DNA from: an uncultured Lachnospiraceae bacterium
Lineage (GTDB): Bacteria > Bacillota > Clostridia > Lachnospirales > Lachnospiraceae
Reading direction: 5' to 3'
NCBI GenBank assembly: GCA_945864145.1
Contig: CAMBAN010000015.1
Coordinates: 1 to 36,890 of the forward strand
DNA: 36,890 nt
This document shows positions 1-9,670 of this stretch, piece after piece. The notes below the pieces were generated by a model. It was not told the DNA's origin, did not search any database, and was given only the letters and a program-made list of their open reading frames with translations. A program made the translations under genes and the position numbers. The first letter of the stretch is position 1, and each line of letters opens with the position of its first letter.

Positions 1-146
1 GCACCTGTCATGCCGGCACTGCTTCTTTCCTTACTGTACTTGCGAAAGGTAGAATTCACCTTCATGGAAGCCCACATAGAAAAGAGTGCTGCTATCAAAA
101 CAAAAATGTAAGTTGGGTCATAATAATAGTAATATCCGTAATGCAT
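1..146 (-). CDS. YugP-like neutral zinc metallopeptidase, N-terminal part only (truncated by window edge)
   Basis: Minus-strand translation from ATG at 146: MHYGYYYYYDPTYIFVLIAALFSMWASMKVNSTFRKYSKERSSAGMTG; matches the characteristic YugP N-terminus (DPTY...LSMWAS.KVNSTF.KYS). Upstream AGGAGG. Confidence 0.75.
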   Translation of the reverse strand, partial: MHYGYYYYYDPTYIFVLIAALFSMWASMKVNSTFRKYSKERSSAGMTG

Positions 147-157
147 ATTTTTGCCTC

Positions 158-1087
158 CTATCCCAGTTTCATACCTTCCTGCCAGTTATTACCCAGCAAA
201 AAGGATTTTGTATCCATACGTTTTTTTCCTTCCAATTGTAATTCATTCACACAAATCAAGCCCTTACCTGTTGCAACCTCAATCGCATTTTTGGTAACCT
301 TTACGATTGTTCCCGGTTCCTGTGATGTTTCTTCCCTCATCACATCGCAATCCCATATTTTTAAGCTTTTCCCATTAAAATAAGTATATGCACTTGGCCA
401 GGAATTTAAGCCCCTGACTAATCTTTCAATCTCTACCGCTGATTTTGTCCAATCAATGCAGCCCATAGATTTTTGCATCATCTTTGCATAGCAGGATTTT
501 GTATCATCCTGCTTCTCCGGTATCAAAGTACCTGCTTCAATTTGTGGCAAGGTATCTACCACAAGCTGTGCTCCTGCTTGTGCCAGTTTATTAAAAAGAC
601 TTTCCGCTGTTTCTTTTTCTGCAATTGGTACCACTACTTTGGTAAGCATATCTCCGGTATCAATACCTGCATCCATCTGCATAATTGTAACACCAGACTC
701 TTTTTCTCCATCTATAATGCACCAGTTGATAGGAGCTGCACCTCTGTATTTGGGTAAAAGTGAAGCATGCTCACAAATACAGCCATACTTTGGTATGTTT
801 AAAATTTCCTGTGACAAAATCTGACCAAAAGCCGCCACTACATAAATGTCAGCTTCATACTTTTTCAACTCAGCAATTGATTCCGGCGTTTTAATTTTGA
901 CAGGTTGAAAAACCGGAATATTGTATTTTAATGCACATTCCTTTACAGGCGGATACTGCATCTGTCCACTTCTGCCCTTGGCTTTATCAGGTTGCGTTAC
1001 TGCGCAGACTACTTCGTGTCCTGCTTTCACAATTGCTTCCAAAGCAATTGCTGCAAAATCAGGTGTTCCCATAAATACTATTTTCAT
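158..1087 (-). CDS. fmt: Methionyl-tRNA formyltransferase
   Basis: 309 aa; MKIVFMGTPDFAAIALEAI, HASLLPKYRGAAPINW, GVTIMQMDAGIDTGDML motifs; adjacent to def. Confidence 0.97.
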   Translation of the reverse strand: MKIVFMGTPDFAAIALEAIVKAGHEVVCAVTQPDKAKGRSGQMQYPPVKECALKYNIPVFQPVKIKTPESIAELKKYEADIYVVAAFGQILSQEILNIPKYGCICEHASLLPKYRGAAPINWCIIDGEKESGVTIMQMDAGIDTGDMLTKVVVPIAEKETAESLFNKLAQAGAQLVVDTLPQIEAGTLIPEKQDDTKSCYAKMMQKSMGCIDWTKSAVEIERLVRGLNSWPSAYTYFNGKSLKIWDCDVMREETSQEPGTIVKVTKNAIEVATGKGLICVNELQLEGKKRMDTKSFLLGNNWQEGMKLG

Positions 1088-1575
1088 TATTCTTCGTCCT
1101 CATCATCTTCAAGGTCTGCAGTGTTCATTAAATCACCTTCCACCTTTTCTACATATAAATGACCATCCAGATGTTCAATTTCATGGCAGAAAGCTCTTGC
1201 TAAAAGTTCTGTTCCTTCCAGTTCGATGGTTTCCATATCTTCATTTTGTGCGACCACCTTTACATAATTGGGTCTTGTGACAATACCTGTCTTACCCGGT
1301 ACGCTTAAACATCCCTCATTTCCTGTCTGTTCCCCAGAGGTCTCTACAATACGAGGATTAATTAAAACAAGTAAGTCTTCTCCTGTAACATCAATGACAA
1401 CAATTCTCTTTAAAATTCCTACCTGTGGTGCTGCAAGTCCAACCCCATTTGCCTCATACATAGTTTCTACCATATCATCAATAAGGTCACGAATTCTAGG
1501 GGTAATTTCTGTCACCTCTTTTGCTACTTTATTTAATACCGGATCTCCTATTTCCCTAATTGTTCTGATTGCCAT
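1087..1575 (-). CDS. def: Peptide deformylase
   Basis: GVGLAAPQVG, EGCLSVPG, HEIEHLDGHLY motifs. The ORF opens at 1605, but a Shine-Dalgarno-like purine run precedes MAIRTIREIGDPVL at 1575, which is the likelier start. Confidence 0.95.
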   Translation of the reverse strand: MAIRTIREIGDPVLNKVAKEVTEITPRIRDLIDDMVETMYEANGVGLAAPQVGILKRIVVIDVTGEDLLVLINPRIVETSGEQTGNEGCLSVPGKTGIVTRPNYVKVVAQNEDMETIELEGTELLARAFCHEIEHLDGHLYVEKVEGDLMNTADLEDDEDEE

Positions 1576-1604
1576 CTTCTTTTCCGCCTTTCCTTTCTCT
1601 TTCA

Positions 1605-3848
1605 TTAATATGCACTCATCGGATCAAAATCAAACTGAACCGTATCTGCATTCCATTCTTTTTCTTTTATAAAGTTTTCCATTGCATTTTTAATGTTAAT
1701 TAGTTTCGCATATTTTGTATGTTTGATATAAAATATATTTCGATATACATCACTGATTTTTCCAACATTTGCCGCAGATGGACCTATAATATAAGGTCTA
1801 TCTTCTGCAAAAGTCTGTTTTACATAGTCTGCAAGCTCCTTACTATGTGCCACACCCGTCAATTCATCCTGTGACAAAATAAGAACTGCTATCATATGTG
1901 CCGCAGGTGGATACATCATGACCTCTCTGTAAGAAATCTCTTCCTCATAAAAGTTCTCATAATCTTGATTTGCCGCATGCACAATCGCATAATGCTCCGG
2001 ATTATAAGTCTGGATTACAACTTCTCCCGGTAAACTGCTTCTACCCGCTCGACCCGCTGCCTGCGTAATCAGTTGAAAGGTTCTTTCTGCTGACCGATAG
2101 TCCGCCAAATGCAAAGACATGTCTGCTGCCAATATACCTACTAAGGTAACCTTTGGAAAATCATGCCCCTTTACTATCATTTGTGTGCCAACTAAAATAT
2201 CAGCTTCTTCATTTGCAAACTTAGAAAGAATTTCTTCATAGCTGTTTTTATTTTGAGTTGTGTCCGCATCCATACGTAAAACTCTTGCTGTCGGAAATTC
2301 CTTTTGCAAAAGTTCCTCAATCTGCTGCGTACCTGCTCTGAAACCCAAAATATATTTCGAGCCACATTTCGGACATTTTGTCACTTTTGGCATTTCAAAG
2401 CCGCAATAATGACATACAAGCTGTCCATTTCTATGTTCCGATAAGGAAACATCACAATGTGGACATTTCATAACGTGACCGCATGCTCTGCAAGATACAA
2501 ATCCTGCATATCCTCTTCTGTTAATAAACAACATACTCTGCTGTTTTTTCTGTAATCTATCCTCTAATTGCGCTCTCAAAGCTTTACTAAAAATGGAGCG
2601 ATTTCCATTTTTTAATTCTTCTCTCAAATCGACCACCTGTACATGTGGCAGATTTCCACCTGCAAGGCGTTCCTTTAATGGAAATAATTTTATCTTATTT
2701 TCCTTTGCCGCATAATAAGACTCTAAAGATGGCGTTGCTGAGCCAAGCACTAAGCTTGCGTTCTTCATCTCGCAAATCTTTTTTGCAACCTCTCTTGCAT
2801 GATATTTTGGCATGGTCTCACTCTTGTAGCTTGCCTCATGCTCTTCATCTATGATAATCATACCCAGCTTTGTAAAGGGAGTAAAAAGTGCAGACCTTGG
2901 TCCAATCATAATATCTATTTCTCCCTTTTTCGCCTTTTCAAACTGATCTGAGCGTTCTCCCGGTGAAAGCTTGGAATTCATTACCGAAACTTTATCTCCA
3001 AAGCGCTGATAAAAGCGAAGTAACGTCTGATAAGTCAATGCTATTTCAGGTATCAGTACAATCGTCTGTTTCCCCATTTCTATCATATGAGAAATCAGTT
3101 CCATGTATACTTCTGTCTTTCCGCTGCCTGTAATCCCATGAATCAGATAAGTCTCTCTTATACCCTTCTCATAACTTTGTAAGATTTCCTCTACAATACG
3201 CTGCTGATTCGTTGAAAGAATTTTTTTCTTTTGCTGTTGCCATCGTTCATCTCTGTTTTTTGGCAGAGCACTGCGATAACTACTTTCCTCTTCTATAGAA
3301 AGTAATCCTGCGTTTTCTAACGATTTTATTGTTGATGATGCAATATGAAGCTTTCCTGTTACCAAAAGCTGTGGTAGTCTTTGTTGCGTTGCAAGCTCTT
3401 GCATTAACCTTGCCTTAGCATTTTGATGTTTTTTTAAAAATTCCTCTGATTTCTCTAAAGCAAGCTCCGGCGATACCTGGCAACATAAAAACTTTTTCAC
3501 CACCGGCTTTGACTTCGTTTTTACAGGCAACACTGTTTTTAAGGCCGCAATCATGGTTGAACCATAATTTTCTTTCATCCACCAGGCAAGGCTAATTGCA
3601 TCCTCTTTTACAGTTACGCCCTGTTCCACCAGAGAGTGAATTTCTTTCATTTTATTGACATCAAAATTTGGAATATCCGTTATGTCTATGACATATCCTT
3701 TTCGAAGTGTATTCCCCATGCCAAAAGGAATATTCACTGCCATGCCTATCTCCAGGCTCTCTTGCAAGGATACCGGAATAATGTATTGAAAGGGTCTGTC
3801 CACTTTTTCATGAGAAATATCTACAATAACATCAGCAAATCTACCCAT
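1605..3848 (-). CDS. priA: Primosomal protein N' (replication restart helicase PriA)
   Basis: GITGSGKTEVY Walker A, DEEHE, zinc-binding cysteine pairs (CRACGHVMKCPHCD, CHYCG, CPKCG), GRAGRSS. The ORF opens at 3941; the likelier start is MGRFADVIVDISHEKVDRPFQY at 3848. Confidence 0.95.
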   Translation of the reverse strand: MGRFADVIVDISHEKVDRPFQYIIPVSLQESLEIGMAVNIPFGMGNTLRKGYVIDITDIPNFDVNKMKEIHSLVEQGVTVKEDAISLAWWMKENYGSTMIAALKTVLPVKTKSKPVVKKFLCCQVSPELALEKSEEFLKKHQNAKARLMQELATQQRLPQLLVTGKLHIASSTIKSLENAGLLSIEEESSYRSALPKNRDERWQQQKKKILSTNQQRIVEEILQSYEKGIRETYLIHGITGSGKTEVYMELISHMIEMGKQTIVLIPEIALTYQTLLRFYQRFGDKVSVMNSKLSPGERSDQFEKAKKGEIDIMIGPRSALFTPFTKLGMIIIDEEHEASYKSETMPKYHAREVAKKICEMKNASLVLGSATPSLESYYAAKENKIKLFPLKERLAGGNLPHVQVVDLREELKNGNRSIFSKALRAQLEDRLQKKQQSMLFINRRGYAGFVSCRACGHVMKCPHCDVSLSEHRNGQLVCHYCGFEMPKVTKCPKCGSKYILGFRAGTQQIEELLQKEFPTARVLRMDADTTQNKNSYEEILSKFANEEADILVGTQMIVKGHDFPKVTLVGILAADMSLHLADYRSAERTFQLITQAAGRAGRSSLPGEVVIQTYNPEHYAIVHAANQDYENFYEEEISYREVMMYPPAAHMIAVLILSQDELTGVAHSKELADYVKQTFAEDRPYIIGPSAANVGKISDVYRNIFYIKHTKYAKLINIKNAMENFIKEKEWNADTVQFDFDPMSAY

Positions 3849-3991
3849 TACAATACTGCTCCCTTCTGATTTAGATATTCTTTTCACATTAGTGACCTTA
3901 AAAAGGATACCATAACCAACACTTCTTTTCAAGTTCAACAACTAAGACAGAATGACTATCACATTGATATAAATGACTATTTTCACTATAA

Positions 3992-4020
3992 CAAGAGCCC
4001 GGCGATAAGCCGGGCTCTTG
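3992..4020 (-). terminator. Perfect GC-rich inverted repeat between recJ and priA; possible weak terminator
   Basis: CAAGAGCCCGGC-GATAA-GCCGGGCTCTTG: 12-bp perfect stem, 5-nt loop; poor T-tract on either strand. Confidence 0.45.
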
Positions 4021-4127
4021 CCATATTTTCTTATGAGGGGGGAGATAGTGAGTGTCTCAACTATCTGTAACCTACTATACAAAACAAATGTGTCAAAAGT
4101 GTGTATAAATTATAAAAACAAAAAAAT

Positions 4128-5912
4128 CTATTGATAAAATTTTAATATCATTTGTAAAGAAACAATACCTCGATATTCGTTTATATCCGGATAATAAGCA
4201 ATCGAAAGAACTATATCCTTTGCCATGCCCTGATACAGTTCTGATACACTCTCCTGACCAAATTTCTGCGTTAAATAGGCATGAAACTGGTCTAAATCAC
4301 CAAAATAAACAACATCAAAGTTCTTTCCCTGTTCATCCGCTACCACATATTTTCCAACATTTCTATTTTGTCCCAGGATTCTACCCTTTAAAAAACGTAC
4401 CTCTTTTTGTGCAAACAATGGCTTCGGGTTTCCATTTCCAAAAGGTTCCAGTAAATCCAACTCTTCTACAAAAGGAACGGTTACATAATCCATTGGCATC
4501 GGTACATCTATCTGCACCTTTTCTTCAAAATCTTCCTCCGTCAACTGGCAATTGGTATTTATTGTTTCCCGAAACAAATCCACATTCTTTTCTTCCAAAG
4601 AAAGTCCCGCTGCCAATTTGTGCCCTCCATACTTTGTAAAAAGTTCCTTACATTTTGTCATTTCTTCATACATATGAAAAGCATCGATACTTCTTCCGGA
4701 ACCTTTTACGCCCTCTTCACCTCTTGTCAGTACAAAGGTTGGCTTACAGTATTTTTCCCGAATGCGTCCCGCAATAATACCCGCTAAGCTTTCATGCACC
4801 TCCGGCAAATAAATAACAAGCACCTTGTCTTTTATATACCCTTTTTCTTCTATCTGTGCCACAGCTTCGTCAACGCCCTCTGCAGTCAGCTCCTTTCGAC
4901 TGTCATTCATGGATTTCAGGCTTGCTGCCAACATCATAGCCTTGGCCTTATCCTGTTCTTTGAACAAATCCAGTGCATTATCCGCTGTATCCAATCTGCC
5001 TGTCGCATTCAGACATGGTCCCAAAACAAATCCTATGGTATAAGGTTTGATATTTTCCGGTTGTACACCCGATACTTCAATCAGGCAGCGCATACCAAGA
5101 TTTCTTGAGTTTTTTATAAGCTGAAGCCCCTGTTTTACCAAAATTCTGTTTTCGTCCTTTAGCTCCATCACATCTCCAATCGTTGCAAATGCAGCAAATT
5201 CTAATAATTCCAAACCAAGCTCCGTATGCACCATTTCCTGCCAGTTTTTCTGCTGTATATAAGAATGCAGGGCAAGCACAAATTTATATGCGACCACTGC
5301 ACCACAAATCTCCGCAAAAGGATACCTGCAATCTGTCTGTTTTGGATCTATGACCGCATCCGCAGGAGGGAGCAGATATTTTCTGATTCCATCTGCCTGT
5401 TCCTCATAAGGCACTTCATGATGGTCTGTTACTACAACTGTCATTCCAAGTTCCTTCGCATAGGCAATCTGCGACATTGCAGCAATCCCGTTATCACAGG
5501 TTAAAATCGTGTCTATATCTGCTTCATATGCCTCTTGAATCAAATGCTCATTCAAACCATAGCCATCCTTCATTCGATGAGGAATAGCTGTATCTACATC
5601 AGCTCCGCAGGATGTTAAGCCCTTGTATAATACAAACGTAGCACATACACCATCTATATCGTAATCCCCAATAATTCGTATCTTCTTCTTTTCTGCAATT
5701 TTATTAGCAAGAATTTGAACGCCTTTATCCATATCCTTTAACAGAAATGGATCATAAATATCCTCTAAGCCCCCTTGCATAAATTTTCGAATATCTTCTT
5801 CCTCAATGATATCTCTGTTCCGAATAATTCTTGCCAATACCGGACTGATTTTGTATTGTTCAGCTATCTGTCCGAAATCAGCTTTTTTCATCATCACGGT
5901 CCATTTACTCAT
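4128..5912 (-). CDS. recJ: Single-stranded-DNA-specific exonuclease RecJ
   Basis: 594 aa; IIGDYDIDGVCAT, TDHHE, ICGAVVAYK, GIIAGRIRE, GSGRSI, KYGGHKLAAGLS motifs of the DHH/DHHA1 family. Confidence 0.95.
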   Translation of the reverse strand: MSKWTVMMKKADFGQIAEQYKISPVLARIIRNRDIIEEEDIRKFMQGGLEDIYDPFLLKDMDKGVQILANKIAEKKKIRIIGDYDIDGVCATFVLYKGLTSCGADVDTAIPHRMKDGYGLNEHLIQEAYEADIDTILTCDNGIAAMSQIAYAKELGMTVVVTDHHEVPYEEQADGIRKYLLPPADAVIDPKQTDCRYPFAEICGAVVAYKFVLALHSYIQQKNWQEMVHTELGLELLEFAAFATIGDVMELKDENRILVKQGLQLIKNSRNLGMRCLIEVSGVQPENIKPYTIGFVLGPCLNATGRLDTADNALDLFKEQDKAKAMMLAASLKSMNDSRKELTAEGVDEAVAQIEEKGYIKDKVLVIYLPEVHESLAGIIAGRIREKYCKPTFVLTRGEEGVKGSGRSIDAFHMYEEMTKCKELFTKYGGHKLAAGLSLEEKNVDLFRETINTNCQLTEEDFEEKVQIDVPMPMDYVTVPFVEELDLLEPFGNGNPKPLFAQKEVRFLKGRILGQNRNVGKYVVADEQGKNFDVVYFGDLDQFHAYLTQKFGQESVSELYQGMAKDIVLSIAYYPDINEYRGIVSLQMILKFYQ

Positions 5913-5929
5913 GTCATTCCTCTTTCTGT

Positions 5930-6637
5930 CTATGCAAAGCTAAACTCTACCACTGCATAGGTTTTTTGTTCCTCATTTTGCAATTTTACCTGCATTTTAT
6001 CCTGCTCCCTATATACGATAGGTGTAATGATATCCTTATAGTATGCTGCCGTTTTATATTCTACTCTGATTTCCTTTACCTCAGCATCCTTTGGTATATA
6101 GCTCATCGCAATAGTCACATATTCCGCATTATTCATATGCTGGTTAGAATCAATCTGGTGCATGCCAACGCTGATTTTTTCCATTTCCTGTGCATGTTCA
6201 CCCACCTGGATTTTTCTTGGCTTATAATCCATATCAATCCTTTCACCAATTTCATAGCCATTTAAGATTTCCTCAGTAGGGCGGAAAGGCATCATATGTT
6301 CCATATCTGTCAAAGACCAAACAGAATTTGCATAAGCCAAAAGTTCTCCCTCTGCTGTTTTCATATAAAAATTTCTATTCCCCAAAAATCCTTTAAATTG
6401 GTACGGAATAGTTGTAATTTCCACGTTTTCTCCCAGTCTTGGACGTCTTACAATATCTACCTGCCATGCGCCTAAAAGCCATGCAAGCTTTCTCTCCTGT
6501 AAATAATCCATAGTCATTTTCCCATCCTCAGCTTCAAACAATGCTGCATCCTGAAAATAATCAATTAGTCTGTTTATCTTTAACTTCAATTCTCCATCAG
6601 TTTCACTAAATCTGATTCTCCCCTTGTATGAATACAT
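5930..6637 (-). CDS. Acyl-ACP thioesterase
   Basis: 235 aa; double hot-dog pattern, WLLGAWQVDIVRRPRLGE, SNQHMNNAEYV, consistent with bacterial acyl-ACP thioesterases. Confidence 0.88.
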   Translation of the reverse strand: MYSYKGRIRFSETDGELKLKINRLIDYFQDAALFEAEDGKMTMDYLQERKLAWLLGAWQVDIVRRPRLGENVEITTIPYQFKGFLGNRNFYMKTAEGELLAYANSVWSLTDMEHMMPFRPTEEILNGYEIGERIDMDYKPRKIQVGEHAQEMEKISVGMHQIDSNQHMNNAEYVTIAMSYIPKDAEVKEIRVEYKTAAYYKDIITPIVYREQDKMQVKLQNEEQKTYAVVEFSFA

Positions 6638-6647
6638 TTCCTTTACC

Positions 6648-7355
6648 TCACGCCTTTAAAATATATATTCTGATTAATCCAATAAATAATAAATGTAACG
6701 GATATATCCAATAAAATAACAGTTTCACATTCCAGCCTCTTTTCCCGTTATAGAAATGAATCGGAATAAAAGCAAGCGGTGCAGTCACCTCATAAGAAAA
6801 CGCAATTGCTCCTATGATATCGCGCTCCCAAGCACTCACTGTTTTCAAGTAATAGAACATCACAATAAATAATACACCTAAATAGTGATAATCAAAGTCC
6901 AGAAATTGTGCAAATAAAGCACCAAAAAGAATAATCACTGCCTGTTTTATGAGAGATTTTATATCATACCCTTTAAATTTTTCCAATAGCGCAATCACAA
7001 GCAATCCTGTTGTCAAAGTAAAAAACACATTTTGCGCAGAACTGTCAATAAAAGCACCTCTTGATGTCATATCAAAAGGCACCTCTGAAATTACTGCAAA
7101 CAGAAATAATCTTCCGATATATTTTCTCACGTTCTTTGTATAAGTAAATCCTTCCACAAGCAAAAAGCAATAAATCGGAAATGCAATCCGTCCCGCAAAT
7201 CTGATACACTCATAAATCTGTTTTTCATAGCCCGGTATCCATCTGTAAATTCCTACTCCAAAATGGTCTATCAGCATGGAAATCACAGCTATCATCTTTA
7301 ATGTAGATGAAGAAATTCCTTTTCTTTTTCCAGTCATACCTTTCCTCGTCGTCAT
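6648..7355 (-). CDS. TraX-family integral membrane protein
   Basis: 235 aa multi-pass protein; LKMIAVISMLIDHFG, RFAGRIAFPIYCFLLVEGF and SEVPFD are TraX hallmarks. Start site uncertain (MTTRKG or MTGKRKG). Confidence 0.85.
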   Translation of the reverse strand: MTTRKGMTGKRKGISSSTLKMIAVISMLIDHFGVGIYRWIPGYEKQIYECIRFAGRIAFPIYCFLLVEGFTYTKNVRKYIGRLFLFAVISEVPFDMTSRGAFIDSSAQNVFFTLTTGLLVIALLEKFKGYDIKSLIKQAVIILFGALFAQFLDFDYHYLGVLFIVMFYYLKTVSAWERDIIGAIAFSYEVTAPLAFIPIHFYNGKRGWNVKLLFYWIYPLHLLFIGLIRIYILKA

Positions 7356-7360
7356 ACCGA

Positions 7361-7392
7361 AAAAGAGCTGCCACAGCTGTAGCAGCTCTTTT
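7361..7392 (-). terminator. Rho-independent terminator downstream of secDF
   Basis: Minus strand AAAAGAGCTGC-TACAGCTGTG-GCAGCTCTTTT followed by a short T-run; directly after the secDF stop. Confidence 0.75.
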
Positions 7393-7398
7393 CACTAT

Positions 7399-9651
7399 TT
7401 ATTTGTTTTTTGTAGTTTTTCCTGTAATCCTTGTTTTGAGTACATACCATAATGCACCCGTTACACATACAGATGAATAAGTACCACATACAATACCTAC
7501 CATTAATGGTAACGCAAATTCACGGATAGAAGAAACTCCCAAAATGAATAAAGCAGCAACCATAACAAAAGTAGTCAAAGAAGTAAATATACTTCTTGAA
7601 AGAGTCTGACTAATACTCTTATTTACCAGATCTTCTAATGTTTCCTTCTTACTCATAGAAGAAAGATTTTCTCTTATTCTATCAAAGATAACAATTGTTG
7701 CATTGATAGAGTAACCAACAATCGTTAACATACATGCGATAAAAGTGCTGCCTACTGATACCTTAGCAATTGCATAGAATGCAAGTACTACTAAAACATC
7801 ATGAATTAATGCAGCTACAGAACTTGCGCCAAATCTGATATCTTTAAATCTGAACCAAATATAGATTAACATACAAATTGCTGCAATAATCACTGCGACA
7901 ATAGCATCGCTCTTCATCTCTGAACTAATGGTTGAACTAATCGTTTCCGCTGTTATTAAGCTTTCATCTACACCGAATTTCTCTACAAGAGTATTTGCCA
8001 TTTCTTCTCTTTCATTAACAGAAAGAGTTCTTGTCTTAAATACTACCTGATTGGTACCGGCAACCTTCTGTACCTGAACATTTGCATCACCTGTTAACTC
8101 TTCGATAACAGGAACTACTTCTGCATCTATATCAGCAATCTTTAAATCTTCCTGGAAAGTTACATTAGTAGAAGTACCGCCTACAAAATCAAGGCTGTAA
8201 TTCAAAATATTACCCGTTGTTCCTTTATTCACACCCATGAATACAAAGCCAAGTACAATAACTGCAATAGAAGCACCAAAGAAAATCTTTCTCTTTGCTA
8301 AGAAATTGATTGTCTTTCCTTCCTTTGCTGCACCATAAAACTTGATATCCTTTAAGCCTACTGCATAGAACGCTTTTAAGATTAATCTTGTAATTACAAG
8401 TGCTGTGAACATTGATAAAACAATACCAAGTGCCAGGGTCTGTGCAAAGCCCTTTACAGTACCTGAGCCCTTTAATCCCAACACTGCTGCTGCAATTAAA
8501 GTAGTAATATTACCGTCAATAATTGCAGATAACGCTTTCTTAAATCCAATATCAATAGAACTTCTTACTGTCTTACCTGTTGCAAGTTCTTCTCTGATAC
8601 GTGCAAAAATAATAACATTTGCATCAACCGCCATACCGATAGAAAGGATAATACCAGCGATACCCGGTAAAGTCAGAGTTAACTCAAACATATTTAAGAA
8701 AAGAACTATTAAAATAGTGTAAATAAGTAATGCTAAAGATGCAGCAATACCAGGAATAAAATATACAGCAATCATAAAAATGATGATTAGAGCAAGACCG
8801 ATAGCACCTGCATATAAGCTCTTAGTAACTGCTTCTGAGCCAAGCTGTGCACCTACTACATTAGAACGAAGTTCTTCTAATTCAAGCTTTAAGCCACCAA
8901 TTCTAATCTGGCTTGCAAGTCTTTCTGCCTCTTCGTAGCTGTCCATTCCGGTAATCTGAGCCTGTCCGTCTGAAATAGCAGCCTGAACTCTTGGTACGCT
9001 GATGAAATCACCATCATAATAAATACCAATAGTTTCACCTGATGCATATGCCTTTGCTGTTGCTGTTGCAAATGCATCTGTTCCTTCAGAAGTAAATGTC
9101 AAAGATACAACAAACTGGCTGTTTCCCATACTATCCTGGGCAGAACCGCCCTGTGCAGCAGCCACATCAGTACCGGTTAACACAATGCTGCCATCTGCCT
9201 GCAATTCTTCGATAGTCTTATTTAAGCTATAGCCACACTGTCCTTCGCCTGTATAGGAATAATTTTGTGTACCATCACTACCTGTCTGTGCCACGAAATA
9301 CAATGCACCCGGTTTACCTAAATCGTTCAAAATCTCATTTGCATCTGAAACACCAGGTATTTCTATATTAATTCTGTCAGAGCCCTCCTGATATACAAGC
9401 GCTTCTGTACTATAAGACTCTACTCTTTTCTGAAGCTTATATACCGTATCGCTCATATCCTCTTCAGAAGGCTTTTCATCACCTACTACCTGATAGGTAA
9501 TGCTGACACCACCTGCCAAATCAAGACCCTGTTTAATCTGTGATGCAGCACCTGCTTTTTCTGTTCCAATGCCCCATATAGCCACATACCCTAAGCCAAT
9601 AATTGCTAAAAGTGTACAGACTAATGTAATAATGCCTTTACTCTTTTTCAT
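7399..9651 (-). CDS. secDF: Fused protein translocase subunit SecDF
   Basis: 750 aa single ORF; SecD half (GLDLAGGVSITYQV, GIAGIILSIGMAVDANVIIFARIREEL) and SecF half (SLDFVGGTSTNVTF, GYSINATIVIFDRIRENL). Confidence 0.96.
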   Translation of the reverse strand: MKKSKGIITLVCTLLAIIGLGYVAIWGIGTEKAGAASQIKQGLDLAGGVSITYQVVGDEKPSEEDMSDTVYKLQKRVESYSTEALVYQEGSDRINIEIPGVSDANEILNDLGKPGALYFVAQTGSDGTQNYSYTGEGQCGYSLNKTIEELQADGSIVLTGTDVAAAQGGSAQDSMGNSQFVVSLTFTSEGTDAFATATAKAYASGETIGIYYDGDFISVPRVQAAISDGQAQITGMDSYEEAERLASQIRIGGLKLELEELRSNVVGAQLGSEAVTKSLYAGAIGLALIIIFMIAVYFIPGIAASLALLIYTILIVLFLNMFELTLTLPGIAGIILSIGMAVDANVIIFARIREELATGKTVRSSIDIGFKKALSAIIDGNITTLIAAAVLGLKGSGTVKGFAQTLALGIVLSMFTALVITRLILKAFYAVGLKDIKFYGAAKEGKTINFLAKRKIFFGASIAVIVLGFVFMGVNKGTTGNILNYSLDFVGGTSTNVTFQEDLKIADIDAEVVPVIEELTGDANVQVQKVAGTNQVVFKTRTLSVNEREEMANTLVEKFGVDESLITAETISSTISSEMKSDAIVAVIIAAICMLIYIWFRFKDIRFGASSVAALIHDVLVVLAFYAIAKVSVGSTFIACMLTIVGYSINATIVIFDRIRENLSSMSKKETLEDLVNKSISQTLSRSIFTSLTTFVMVAALFILGVSSIREFALPLMVGIVCGTYSSVCVTGALWYVLKTRITGKTTKNK

Positions 9652-9670
9652 TATTTATATCTCCTTTTGC

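Noticed and set aside
4030-4127. Possible TTGACA-type promoter upstream of priA on the minus strand (TTGACACATTTGTTTTGTATAGT)
   Set aside because: The TTGACA to TATAGT spacer is only 11 bp, too short for a normal sigma-A promoter.
8889-9077. Minus-strand 62-aa Gln/His-rich ORF MHLQQQQQRHMHQVKLL inside secDF
   Set aside because: Out-of-frame reading of secDF (TATAKAYASG region); CAG/CAA runs come from the Ala/Thr codons of SecD.
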